From contig JALGQZ010000004.1 of assembly GCA_023105745.1 (NCBI GenBank), forward strand, positions 40,872,437 through 40,936,436: a stretch of DNA of 64,000 nt, given 5' to 3'. Source of the DNA: Austropuccinia psidii. Taxonomy: Eukaryota; Basidiomycota; Pucciniomycetes; Pucciniales; Sphaerophragmiaceae. Both the position numbers and the translations under genes were made by a program. Within the stretch, counting starts at the first letter, position 1, and each line of letters begins with the position of its first letter. Shown piece after piece: positions 11,080 to 23,233 of the stretch. The notes below the pieces were generated by a model. It worked only from the letters and a program-made list of their open reading frames with translations. It was not told where the DNA came from and ran no database searches.

Positions 11080-12608
11080 TGTCACAACCATGGCAATTAC
11101 CCTCCTGAACTCCATATGGCATATCAGTGCCATATCAATCTTATTGAAATTTAGCCATATCCATAATCACTGCCCAAATTCGCCCTCTCATCTTTTCTGG
11201 CCTTTTATGTTCATTTCATTCCTAGGGCCAACCTGGCCCCTTCACTATCATCAGGCCTTTCCAGGCCATTCTCTGCTTTTGAGAACTTTCAGGTATTTCC
11301 CAGTCAACAGGGAAAATACAGCCCAAAAGCCTGTATTGGGCTTTTTAAGCTTTAAATATAGTTTTGCACATTTTGCACATTTTTGCACACTTTGCGCATT
11401 TTGCACATTTTTGCTGTATTCAGCTGTAAATGCCATTTTCCCATGTATCATGGGAAATATGTCCAAAAGCCCATATAAGGACTTTTGGGGCTTAATTGCC
11501 AGTTTTGTGCATTTAATACAGTTTTAAAGCTGTATAAGCTGTATTTGGCCAGAAACTCAAAATTGGCCAATACACCCAGAAACACTTTGTCACCTATGAA
11601 GTCACCCAAAAGCCAATTTTCACTCTCACTCTCCTGACTTCACTCACAAAAGACCTTTGGCCACTTTCACCCTTCAGAAACTCAATTTGTCATAAATGGT
11701 TTTATACACCATTCTTCACCTTCTTTCACTAGCAATTCAATGGTGTCAATATCAGAGGGGTAATTCAACATTCCATAAGTCACCAAAGTGTCATGTCATC
11801 CAGAGGACCCATCAAGGCTCAAGTGCAGGTGTAATTTCTTAAAGACTAATGAAGCCATCAGGAATTCATTGGTTATTCTCACTTCAAGTATTCCCTCCAA
11901 GGGAATATTGCCAATTCATTCCCAAGGTTTATTCAAGAGGCAGTTCCAAACAAGCTGTCAAGTTTCAATGCTCCATCAATCCAACTTTGCAACCACATTC
12001 ATTTCAATATAGTCTGGATTCATCAAGACCTGTATTTCAATCATACATCATGGGAAATTTTTTCAACACAGTTCATTCCCCAATCTGGCAAGGTATACAG
12101 TTCATCAAGCTCTCAATACAGCTTCAAGGTTTCAATTCAGACCAGCTGTCAGCGTGAAGGAGTCAAGCTCTCAACGTTTTACATATACCAGCCTCCTTAG
12201 ACCCTGGGTGGTTCTTCCCCAGTTAGTTAATATATTTTGATTTTATTTTATCTTTATTTATCTTATCTTTTTTGCTAAGTGAATGCTGATATTATCAAGT
12301 CAGTCATTTAGCACCTTTTCTCTTTTCTTTCTTCACCTTTCAATGGATATTTGGTGGTCATATCCTTACTAATTCCATTGTTCATTTTAGCAGGTTGAAA
12401 CAGTGATTAAGGACTTACTTGGTTGGCTCTTTCGCCATTTGGATTCTCATTTTCTCTTATTGCATCTCATCTTTGTACTTGCATTCTTCTTAGAGAAATT
12501 CAATTCTTTATTTTTGTTTTCTTTATTCTTTTGGAGTCTTCCAAGTGAGTTCCCTGATTGCTGAGTGCCAGGCCACTCTTTTTTTTCTGTCCAAGAGCCC
12601 CTGTGACA
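11080..12608 (+). mobile_element. Solo LTR1, copy 2
   Basis: This 1,529-bp LTR starts TGTCACAACCATGG and ends CCCCTGTGACA. It is flanked by perfect 5-bp target duplications, AATTC at 11075-11079 and AATTC at 12609-12613. With no internal region between them, this is a solo LTR left by recombination. It contains a degenerate array of TTTTGCACA words at about 11365-11415, the hairpin at 12204-12222 and the acceptor-like block ending at 12393. Confidence 0.93.
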
Positions 12609-12884
12609 AATTCTCTCATTAAAAGCTTTACACTTCTCATTGTTATAATTGTCAGTGACTATAACAATTATAGAATAATTATAATTTGTTTTAATTATTA
12701 ATGTTTTTTATTATTATTAAATTATTTAATAATAATTAAATTTCCTTTTCTTTATTATAATTATTTTCCATAATTATATAAATTTGTGGTTATAATAATT
12801 AATTCTATTACATTTGCTACTGAGGACAGTAATATTACTCTTGATATTTGTTACTATTATCAATAATTTCATACACAAACCTTA
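12609..12884. other. AT-rich spacer
   Basis: Almost entirely A/T, with alternating TAATTATT blocks and no gene. It separates the solo LTR1 from the end of the G1 polyprotein. Confidence 0.4.
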
Positions 12885-14545
12885 CAGTAAGAATTAGTTA
12901 TGTCTTTATCAAGTATCCCTTCATCTTCATGAGTTGGGTTTCTGTACCTCACAAGGTATTCCCTTTTTTGCTTTTCTTGTTCTCCTTTTTTTAATGAATT
13001 TCACAATTTTCTTCTCTTCTCCTTCTTCTAGAGGGGGAATTTAAAGTGGTGGTATCTTTCTCAGGGGAAATAATTCCTTATCACATTAGATTTAAAATTT
13101 TGCTAGAACTACAGGAAAAGTTGAGTTTTTGTACATTAATTCACCTGTTAGCTCTAGTTGTACATTATTAGGGTCATGTAGGGCTTTTATCAGAAAATCT
13201 CCTACAAATTAATCTTTTACTCTCTTTGGTCCTTTAATTTCATTAAAGCTTAATTATGATACTAGGACTAAGTCTCCTATTTTTGAATTGGCTGGCTTGT
13301 GACTTTTGTCCCATCTTTCATTTGCATATTTTCAATAATCCTGCATACATCTATTTGCACCACCATTTATTCTTTATCAAGAATTATCTTAAACCTTATT
13401 TCTGTTGGATTTATATCAAATGAGTCCATTTTGAGGGTTTCATAAGGTATTCTTTGGCTCCAACATTTGTTCCAAAATTGCAGGTTTTTCACCTGTTGAG
13501 GAATGAATGTATGTCTTATATGCCATTTCAAGGGCTGGTATAAGAGTATACCAATCATGGGTAAAGCCATCAGAGTTTTGGAATTCTAGGCCATAAGCAC
13601 AGAATATTCAGATCATTTCTTCTAGATTTTGTATAATTTCTCTGCCAGTACATATGTTTGTGGGTGATAGGCTGTTGAGAATGATCATTTTGTGCCAAAC
13701 AAGTTATGGAGATTTGTTGATGAATCTGCAGTCAATTTGGGATCTAAGTCAATCATCATATCCTGTAATAAGCCTGAATGGCTAATATCTCTATTCCATA
13801 TCATTATGGCTGTGTCATCTTTATGAAATGGTAAGAAAATTGGGGTTTTGCTTGATCTATCAACCAATACTAGGCATGTATTACAGCTCCTATCTCCTCT
13901 TGAGGTTAGAGCTGTTAACCAATCCATATCAACTATCTTGAATTAGGAATTTGGTTCTTGGATTTAGATTATTCTTCCAAACTTCTTTCCTGTGGCTCTA
14001 TTTGCCTTTTGGCATCTTTCACAAGTTTGGCAATATTCTGCAATATATCTTCTCCAATCTTGCCAACAAGTGCAGCTTTTCACCCTTTCTAATGTCCTAT
14101 TCTGTGAGATATATCCAGAAAAGCACCATCATGGAATTCATGTAGTATTGTATTTATTAAAGCTCTGTCTGTTATGGTCATAACACATGTGGTTTTGGTT
14201 CTATGATAAGGAATTTCATCAAGTAGGTGAAATCTTCCTTCATAATAGGCCTTTATCCATAATACATCTAGTCTGTAATATGGTGATTGATCTTTACATT
14301 CTTTCATCAATATTTGGCATAGGATATGGCAGTCCTTGTCCATCTTATATCTTTCTTTAACTTGGTTAAATATTTTTATTCCAAATTTGGTGACACATAT
14401 TTCTTCTATATGATTTTCTTCCTGTGGCACCCATGCTGGGTTTTCTGGTTTATTTGGTAAGGCCATCTACAATTTTATTAATATTTCCAGATTTCTGGAA
14501 GATAGTAATATTACCTCTATACTCTTTAATAGCAATTGTCCAAAC
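12885..14545 (-). pseudogene. G1 integrase and C-terminal chromodomain-like region
   Basis: The minus strand shows the zinc-binding end of integrase (YCQTCERCQKANRATG near 14040) after a degraded His part (HEFHDG). The catalytic core follows (MDWLTALTSRGDRS, CLVLVDRSSKTPIFLPFHKDD, 13927-13685). Its first Asp is present and the second (DLDPKLT) is still readable. Further pieces follow at 13570-13367, and the end reads KREYLVRYRNPTHEDEGILDKDI near 12950, a chromodomain-like tail of the kind that targets chromoviruses to heterochromatin. Stops and frameshifts are frequent, so no enzyme is made. LTR3 interrupts the frame just upstream. Confidence 0.7.
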
Positions 14546-16014
14546 CATGGGAAAGACCCCCCAAATTAGTGCTTTACAGAAATTCTTGCCTGAACCAATT
14601 TATGGACAATTGACCCCTGGTGGTTGGAACTGTCCTTTGAACCACACCCACCTGTCCTGGCCCTTTAGTTCCTCAGTCAATATCCTTTATCAAATGGCCT
14701 ATGGCACCATTTCTATCATCCCCTTTCCTCCAGGCCATCCCACTGAAACTGGGACTGTGCGGTCTTTGTCCCCATATCCAGGGCCTCTGGCCCAACCCCT
14801 TTGATTAGGGGGTTTTGACCTAAATCCAATGGGTTTAAAAGGGGCCAAGGGCCCAGAAATTTGGCTTCCAAACCACAAGTGGGCCCACCTGGCCCCATTT
14901 TGGTCCACCAATCCCAAAGGACTAAAATCTCCCAAAACCTCAAGGATGGCTATTTTTGCCATGGGCCCTCAAGAATCAATTCAAGCCCTCTGGAAGCCAC
15001 CTTCAGAAGGGCTTCCCCTCAGGACAAGGGAAACCCTTCCCCAGCCATGGACCATGAACAGTTCATATATAGTATTATATACCATTATGCACCATTTTTC
15101 TTCATCAATTTAATGGTGAATTTTCCAAGACTCCATTTATTCATTTTATATCAAGTAACAAGTCCACCGATCTATTTTGAAGGAGGGTTTCATTCACTCA
15201 AGCTGGTAATCCATGGGGGTATCCAGAAGACCTTTTGAGGACACCAATCACCTAGTCCTTCAGATATTGGCCATTTCAATTCAGCAGTATTCCCCAAGGT
15301 AATACTGGGAAAGGATTTTTCAAAGGAAATTTCAAGGGTTTTTTGTTTATCAAATCAGTTTTCAAGGCGTCAAGAGCTCCAGCACTCCTTGGACAACTTG
15401 ATTTATCCATACAGGCTGTATTCAAGAAACCTGTATGGAATTGACCTATTTGGACAATTAATTTTCCACTGTGGTAATTAAATACACACAGTTAATTTCT
15501 TAGGATGGCCAGATCTGTATTTTTTGAAAACAGTCAATACAACTGGGTGCTTCACCCACCAGAATCAGTCTTTCAACTTTTCTCATATACTAGCCACATT
15601 TTCACCCCTGGGGAATTTCTCTCCAATTAATTACTCTATTGGATTTATTTTTATTATGATTTTCTTTTCATTCTTGAAAGTAAAAGCTTATATTTATAGG
15701 AAAGTAATTTTCATCTTTTCTTTTCCTGTAAGTCGATATTGGTCATCATATCCTTTAATAATTCCATTGTTCTTTCTGGCAGGTTGAAACAGTGAATTGG
15801 AGATTCATTTGTCTTTCTCTTTGGCCTTTGGCGTATTTTATTTTCTTTGGCCTCTGGCCTCTTTTTCCTTATTTTGGGATATTTTTACTGCTCTTATGCT
15901 TTCTTAAAGAAATACAATCTTCAGTTATTTCTTTATATTTTTGGAAACCTAAAAGTGAGTTCTTGAGTCCTGAGCTCCAGGCCACTATTGCTATCTCCAA
16001 GAGCCCCTTTGAAA
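14546..16014 (+). mobile_element. LTR3, copy 1, inserted in G1 pol
   Basis: About 1.47 kb aligning with 19766-21101 in reverse orientation. Its end reads AGAGCCCCTTTGAAA, a decayed form of the usual AGAGCCCCTGTGACA. The flanking pentamers CAAAC (14541-14545) and GAAAC (16015-16019) match at four of five positions, and the G1 RNase H frame resumes across the site. The 5' terminus is worn, so its start is approximate. It carries the acceptor-like block ending at 15782 and paired CTGTAT words. Confidence 0.75.
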
Positions 16015-17800
16015 GAAACTTAGTATCCCTACATTTATCTATTTGGTGTCTTAATGTTTCATAATGATTTTTATAGCATTGCAATCTGTAATCACATCAA
16101 CGACTGTTCCATATAGCTGATAGTGTAATTTCTATAAAGCCCACACAAAGCAAAATAATTACATTTGACTTGATCCATCCCTTTCTTCTCCTGGCTTAAT
16201 TTGTCTTGAAATAAAGCCAATTGGTCCCTCAACAGGATTATCATTGATAATTTGCATTTGGTGTAGTTCAGCACCTAATCCTTCTCCACAAGGATTAATG
16301 TACAGCTTTCATGGCAATTCTCAATCTGTAATTAATTAAAAGGGGGAGTTCTCAAGGGATTTTTTCAGTTCCTCATATGATTTGACTTCTTCTCCAGTCA
16401 TTTCATATAATTTTTGTTAATCACAGATCCTATAAAGACATCTTGCAATTTTTGCAAAGTCCTTTATATGCTGTCTATAATATCCTGCAAATTCTAAGAT
16501 TGACTGCATTTCTCTCTTCGTTTGGGTAATTTTTTCACGTAGTACTGCTCCTAATTTTTTTATCTATGCCAAAGCTTAGTACAGATACAAAATGTCCCAG
16601 TTCTTTTAGGTCACTATATGCAAAATGACATTTTTTTAAGGAAATTTTCATATTTAGTTGAACAATTTTTCTTAAAGAGTCTTCCAAGTCTTTTCAAGTG
16701 GTTTTCCCATGTTTCTGAGCAAGCTATGCTATCATAAATGTGAATTATTAGCCATTCCTCTGATAACTCTTTAGGGAAGATGGTATTAATCATTTTATAA
16801 TGGGGAGGTGCATTCTTTATACCAAATGGCATTTTTAGGTAATCATATATGCCACAGTGAACTATTATACTTAGTAGTTTTCTATCATTGTAAATTAAGT
16901 TAGGTATCAGATATCTGTTAGGGATGGTATAGGTATTTAAAGCTTTAAACTCCCCTACAATCCTTGATTTACCATTGTGTCAGATTATAATGACAGGCGT
17001 AATCACCTCTAAGTTTTATTATGTCATACTTTCCTTAATACCCCTAGGTCCATTGATTCCTTAATGTGTACATCTAAGGCTTCTCTAGCTCTTGGGCTTG
17101 TTTGAAAAGCTTGTTTTCTTAACAGGGGTGGATAAGCCTTTTCTATATTTAGTATAATATCCACCTCATATCCAATGATAGAATCTAGTGATTCTTTGTC
17201 AGTTGCAATGGAATTTTTGTATTTAGATAGGAGATCAATTAGCTTTTCTTTCATTTCTTCTGTTAGTTGATTATCAAATTCTTTCTCTTTTCATTTTTCA
17301 TTTATAAATAAGTTTTTTCCTGCAATTTTCTCTTCACAATTTATAAAAGTAACTTGGTTTTTATTATTTCACAAGCCAAACCTTTGTCTTTGATTTTTTC
17401 CTATGGTAGAATACCTATATTTTTGGTTTGATGTATCTATGCTATACATTCAAAAGTGATTATTTCCAACTTCTAATTGTTTACTGGCTCAATTATCCAT
17501 TATTAAAGACTCTACTTTTATTCTTATAAGTTGAGATGGATGTGGGAAAATCAATGTTAAATAAATAATTCCAAGGCAGTTCATGCCTTCACTTGCACTA
17601 CTAAATTGAACGCCATTTATTGTTATTAGTTTCTCTTCCCAATGTGCTATAACTTTTTCCAACACAGGTGAAGTATGCTCCTGTGTCCAGATCGATTTTT
17701 GGCTCTTTATTTTTTAAATTAAAAATACTTATTCTTGATTCACCAGCTGTACAGCTCATTCCTTTTGCATGTTTGGTTCTATCCAATTAAGCCTCTTGTA
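16015..17800 (-). pseudogene. G1 protease, reverse transcriptase and RNase H
   Basis: Protease: KIDLDTGAYFTCVGKSY near 17690, with the DTGA catalytic triad intact. RT: the N-terminal part at 17254-17024 (PRAREALDVHIKESMDLGV) and the MPFGIKNAPPHYKM thumb entry at 16832. The following active-site motif, normally Tyr-Ile-Asp-Asp, reads HIYDS, so both aspartates are disturbed. RNase H: 16274 down to about 16020, with ITDCNAIK readable out of frame. Stops and frameshifts throughout. The function would have been polyprotein cleavage and cDNA synthesis in the cytoplasmic particle. Confidence 0.7.
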
Positions 17801-19765
17801 TATTTGTAAAGCATGTATCAGATGTTCCAATTTGTGGGAAATTTGAATTTACATCTAGTACTTCATATATCCAATCAAGATTATGAATTTTATGATTTAT
17901 TATATTGATTTCATCACTTTGGAAGTTTTTTATTCTTCATTTTCTCTTTCAGAATCATATTATTCTTCCTTGTCATTGTGGTCTTATGTTTCCGCAATTT
18001 CATTGATTTTTCCCTTTTTTAGGAAATTATTGGCTAATTTCCCAATGCCACCACATTTATGTAATTTTCCTTGCTCATTAGGGCTATTGGGTTTAAAATT
18101 CTAATTTTGTTTATCTTTTGTAATTAATGGATTTTTTGGACTCTTTAAGTCAAAGTTCTTCCATGTTCTTCCAATTTTGGTTCTTGTCAAATGTCTTCGA
18201 GTGCACTAATGTACTCTTCTGTGGAGCATGAATCTATGCACCTTCTTCTCAGGAAATGTTTCAGCTCTTCTCCACGCCTTTTGAGTATTTCTATACACAT
18301 CATCTTTAGTGACATTTCTGGATATAATTCATTTAATATTTCAACTTTTTTTAAGAACAAAACTAATAACTTGTCTTTCTGTGGGTAAAAGAATGAGCTT
18401 TCAAATCAATTTTCTATTTTATACCTCCAAGAATCATTTTTCCACCAAGACAAGTTATTTTTGCCATTTTTTGGTCTTATTCCATAATACCATCACTTTG
18501 CAGATTTTTCAAATAGTGAATGTAATCTTACAGTGATGAATTCATCTTTTATGTAATAGTCTTCTTGCAACATTTCAATTTCTTCAATAAATGAGAGGTG
18601 GTCACATTCTCCTTCACCAGTCAATTTTTGCCATTCTTCAAGTTTAGGTACTTCTTTCATTAAGACTTGCTTATTTTCTTGATCACTTAATTACTTTGTG
18701 AAAATATTCTTTATCTCCTCTTTTGGCTTAACAGGACTTCTAATGTGGGAGAATGGGGTTGATAAATTTGGCATATTCAAGTGATCCTCATTTCTATTAT
18801 CCATTTTTTCAGTGATAAGTCTGATTTTTACTTTAATTTCATCTTTAAGATTCATTCTTTCTTCATCACTTATTTCCACATGGTCCAGAAGTGGCTTTTG
18901 GAATGATGAAGTCTTTTCTTAAAACGTTTTAATTAAAATGGACAATTTGTTTTAGTTTTCTTCTATTTTGTCAATACCTTGTTCATAATTTATTGTGAAA
19001 GTTTTTTCTTTGATATATTCTATGCAATTATACAACTCTTGCTGTCCTTGTACTAACTTTGGGGTATTGGCAATTAAAACTTTTTGTTTTATTATTTTCA
19101 ACAGAAAATGTAATGTTATCCATTTCATTTTTATTTTGTACAACAATTTGGGTTGAAGATAATATACTACTATTTATTTCTTTTTTTTATGTCTTCTAAA
19201 GGTAAGATACTACCTTTACTTTCTAGTAAAGTATTTACAACATCAAGAGACAAAGCTATATCTTTGGGAAAGATGGCTGTCTCATTCTTTGCTGCTCTTT
19301 GTCCTTGAATTTCATCAAGGTTCTGGCCATGTTGATGACATTTTTATTGACATCTTTTTGGATTCTTGGGATCCTGCAACTGGGGGAATATTTCTTCTTC
19401 CAATTTTTTCTCTTTTTCTTTTGCCTTGGGGAGTTTGGTTGACTCGCAGCTTGCTTGTAGAAGCTACTGAGACTTCTTCCTTGCTTTCCTCCCTCTTTTT
19501 GTTTTCCCAGTCCTTTACCTTTCTAGTTTGAAGTTTGTGTGACAGTGAATTTCTTCCATTGAATTATTTTACTATTTCCTTCTCCTTCAGGAACTTTTTT
19601 AGGATGTGCCAGGAGTTCATTACTCCTTGGTGGATTTTGGCACCTTTTCCTAGTCTTTGTCTTTGTAGACTGTGTAATACCTCTTATATGGGCTCATTTA
19701 TATTTCTACATGGGCCCTCTGAATATCATTTGTTTGTTTTTCAAGGACTAATACTTATATCTAAT
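17801..19765 (-). pseudogene. G1 gag with degenerate zinc knuckle
   Basis: A lysine/glutamate-rich, coiled-coil-like capsid region can be followed from about 19760 leftward (GKRKREKIGRRNIPP, then LDEIQGQRAAKNE and DIALSLDVVNTLLESKG near 19250). The nucleocapsid knuckle near 18040 reads KLHKCGGIGKLANNF. Against the CCHC consensus, the first Cys, the His and the last Cys are all replaced. Frameshifts and stops are common. Confidence 0.6.
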
Positions 19766-21101
19766 TCTCACAGGGGCTCTTGGGGATAACAAGAGTGGCC
19801 TTCCACTCAGGAGCAAAGCACACGCTTGGAGGGCTCCAAAATAATGAAGAAAAAATGGAAGGATATATTTCTTTAAGAGAGATTAGAGAAAGTACAAAAT
19901 ATTCAAAAGATAAGAAAGGAATCCAAAGGAGAAAGAGCTAACAAATGAATCCTCAATTCACTGTTTCAACCAGTCAGAAAGAGAGATAGAATTAGTAAAG
20001 GATATGACCACCAAGATCCACTGAAAGGCAAAGAAGGTTCAAAATGACTGACTTGAGAAGATCAGTATTTTGCTTTCTAAATGAAAATAAAAATAAAAAA
20101 ATAAATAAACTCAGTAGATTAATTAACTGGGGAAAAGTCCCCAGGTGTTGAAAGATGGGCCAGTATCTGTAAAATGATTAAAGACTGAGCCTGGAGGGTT
20201 GAAATCCCAGATGTATAATTGGTATACAGCAGTATTGACTGTTCTGGATAAATGAATCTTGTTCATCTTGAAAAATGAAATTGTGTTCCCTGAAACACCA
20301 CAGGGAATAAATTAGTTTACCCAAAAAGGGTCAAATCCATACAGGTTACTTGAATACAGCCTGTATGGATGATTTGGGTTTTCCAAGGAGTGTGTGAGCT
20401 CTTGATTCCTTGAAAATGCATTTGGAAATAACAACCTCTTCAAACTTCCCTTAAAGTATCCTTGGAAAGTATTCCCTTGGAGGAATACTTTTGGGTTGGA
20501 AATGGCCAATACCTGAAGGGACAGGTGATTGGTGTCATCTAATGGTTTTCTGAGTGTCCCTATGAATCACAATCTTGAGTCCTTGGAAACATTCCTTTGA
20601 AAATGGTTTTGTGTACTTATTACTTGTTCTCAGAGGTGAGAATCAAGCCTTATGAAATCAACATTGGATTCCTGAGGAAAAATGGTGGATAATGGTATAT
20701 AATACCATATATGCCCCATTAATGGTTCCTGAAGTTCTTGCTTCAGTGCTAGGGGAGGGGTTCCCTGTTTTTGTGGGGAAAATTTTCTTAAAGGTTTCTG
20801 GTGACCTCTGGTGGTTACCAGAGGCCATGGCTTGAGTATTTAAGGTCCATGGAACAAGTGACCATTCTTCAGGTTTTGGGTCATTTTTGCCCTTAGGGGC
20901 TTACAGGCTAAAATTTGGTTTGAGGGCCAGAGTTATGGCCCATTTTCCCCCTTTGGCCTAATTGGAACTGGGCCAAAAGGGGCCTAGGTGGTCTACATAC
21001 TGCAGACCATAAGACACTGCCTACAGTCTGTGGGCTTTAGAGTACATAGGGGGCCTAAATGGCCCAAATGCAGATTGGGGTTATTTCTTGTGGGTGTAAC
21101 A
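19766..21101 (-). mobile_element. Solo LTR3, copy 2
   Basis: 1,336 bp. On the minus strand it begins TGTTACACCC and ends CCCCTGTGAGA. The flanks are perfect target duplications, CTAAT at 19761-19765 and CTAAT at 21102-21106. It contains a perfect hairpin at 20127-20144 (CTGGGGA/TCCCCAG) and sits in the 5' part of G1. Confidence 0.92.
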
Positions 21102-21345
21102 CTAATTCAGGCTTAGAAATAATGAGAATTGCAAGGCCTGCCTTTGGGATATGGAACTTCCTGCGGTAGATTATTTTCCACTGGGGTTTTTTCCCCTTCC
21201 TTACCCTCTTGTGGGATCATTTTTTATTTCTTATTCCATCCCTTTCTGATTTGATGGAGTATCAGGAATCTCTTCTAGTAGTCATGATGAGAAATAAAGA
21301 GATAATGAAAAGAAATGAGAACAAATATTTTTATACTTATTCAAG
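21102..21345 (-). other. Probable 5' remainder of G1
   Basis: After removing the solo LTR3 this stretch is contiguous with G1. It has no recognisable coding motif and ends at the left boundary of repeat A2. Confidence 0.35.
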
Positions 21346-23165
21346 TCTAAGCCTTTGAGATATTACCACACCCAAAAAAAGTAACAAAAATATTTTACAA
21401 ACTTATTTTAAATAATAGAAGTTGAAATTATAATCTTGAAATAAGTAGAAATACCATAAAAGAGGCATAAATCCTTGATTATATCAGAAACCAATGAACA
21501 AGAATCTGAAACAAATTTTTCCATTGGATTCCCCATCAAACACTAGCTATATGACTTTTTAATGTCATATCTGTAAACCCAATACTTACTGAGATACCTG
21601 GGTATATATTCCTTTTATGATCAGTGCATATATTCATGGTTTTTAGCATAGATATTTTGAATTGCACATGAGAAAGCGTTAGTTCAAAATGAAATTTACC
21701 ATTAAATATCTGTAATCATTAATAAACAAAGCTTTTTTGGAAAGTTAGGAACAAGGCTAAAACATATCAGAGGATATTGGACAAAATAGCAATAGCTTTT
21801 GACCATTTAAACTCAAAAGTGGTTCAAACTTAAAGAAATGATAGCTATGCAGATCATACTAATTAATACGTGTGAATAATGATGTAAGTCTCATCATAGC
21901 TATCAGGGTACAGCCTTATTGAATCATGGTTTGAAGTCCAAAGGAGGAAATTTCCACAGAAAAGATGAGTTACAAGAAAAATCATAAAAAATAGAGCATT
22001 TATGATGTAATGAAATCCTCCTGGGAACTTGATAGAGACATGCAAGCTAACATAATTCACTGTTTGAATTTATGTATTGTGAAAATGTGAAAGTTATTCA
22101 TAATTAAATTTAGGGCTTAAAAAGGATTTCTTTTTCAATAACTCTGATCTGATTTTAAGTTTAACAGTTGAAGAAGAGGTAAATGTGGTGTAAAATAGTT
22201 TTTCATGATTGAAACATCTATAATCCAGGAAAATGAATCATTTTCCACATTTATTATGTCATCAAATTAGAGCTATAGTTACAGCTCTAAAATATGGTGT
22301 AGTGATGAGATAAGAAGTTTTGATAATGATCTAGTTGTAACCAAGCCTCAAACTGTTTCTCAATTCCAGGGGACAACATTAGTACATATATACTAGAAGG
22401 TATCTGGCACTACAAAGGAGGATCTTTACTATAAAAAGGCCTCTTCTTCCACTGTTTCCCCCTCAGATGCATAAAAACCATTAAAACATTAAAATAAAGG
22501 GAAATTTCTTTATTGTCAATATATAAAGCTGTAATATTAATAACAATCAAAGATCCACTCTGTATTAATCATTGGCGTTTACTCACTTGATCCAATATTT
22601 CATTATTTTTGTTAAGTTCCCTTTAAAAAATATCTAAATACATGTAAAAATGATACAAATTGTAATTCTCTCTATTTTTTATTATAAATACAATTTAATT
22701 AAGCTTTATTTACACTCTTGGGTGTGAAATTATTCAAAATTATTATATTGAGCGTTTAAATGAGGTTATTTTCTTTCTCTTATTATTCTTAATGATTCCT
22801 CTATTATTAAAACTAGTATTCATACTAATATTTAATTTTAATATTAGTAATATTATTGTTATGAATTGTTTTTTATTATTTAATATGAACATTTTACACA
22901 TTTATTATTTGTTTTGACAAATAATGTATCTCAATAAATATATCAATTATTAAAGATTGATATATTTATTTTATTATATTATTTCTATAATATAGTTTAT
23001 ATTATTCTATTATTCTTAAATAATACAAATATTTTCATTCCATAATTATAAGAATACTTAAATATTATGATTTTTTTTAATATTATAGTTCATTTTAATT
23101 AGGAAATTAAGAGTACAATAAGTAAAACATTAGTACTTTTTTGCTTATTGCTTCATTGTAAAATC
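21346..23165 (+). repeat. Repeat family A, copy A2
   Basis: An inverted copy of the right-hand 1.8 kb of A1. It starts TCTAAGCCTTTGAGATAT (A3 ends with the complement of TGTAAGCC). TATAAAAAGG is at 22430-22439, followed by the CT-rich initiator region ending CCCCCTCAGATG. The donor has become AAAG|GG. It stops at about 23165, about 70 bp before A3. Confidence 0.6.
21863..22060 (-). other. Conserved 60-codon frame in family A (copy A2, open)
   Basis: 65 residues without stops, with FHYIINALFFMIFLVTHLFC (one hydrophobic, membrane-like segment) and LLWTSNHDSIRLYPDSYDET. It matches the frames at 8170-8360 and 24868-25056. No known family is recognised. Confidence 0.25.
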
Positions 23166-23233
23166 CTACATTAAGAAAGGTGCTCACTTTCAGAGTCCAG
23201 GAAAAATGAAATTTTTGGCTTTTCTTTTCTTGT

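Larger units (their letters stand above)
12885..19765 (-). mobile_element. G1: decayed Ty3/gypsy chromovirus
   Basis: Read right to left the order is gag, zinc knuckle, protease, reverse transcriptase, RNase H, integrase, then a chromodomain-like end, which is the Ty3/gypsy order. Removing LTR3 at 14546-16014 restores continuity between the RNase H and the region before the integrase. About 5.4 kb of element remains, with many stops and frameshifts. No LTR of its own could be assigned; its 5' end is interrupted by the solo LTR3 at 19766-21101. Confidence 0.8.

Noticed and set aside
14699..15238. Overlapping proline-rich frames on both strands
   Set aside because: They lie inside LTR3, are frame-inconsistent with LTR3 copy 2 and are explained by GC-richer LTR sequence.
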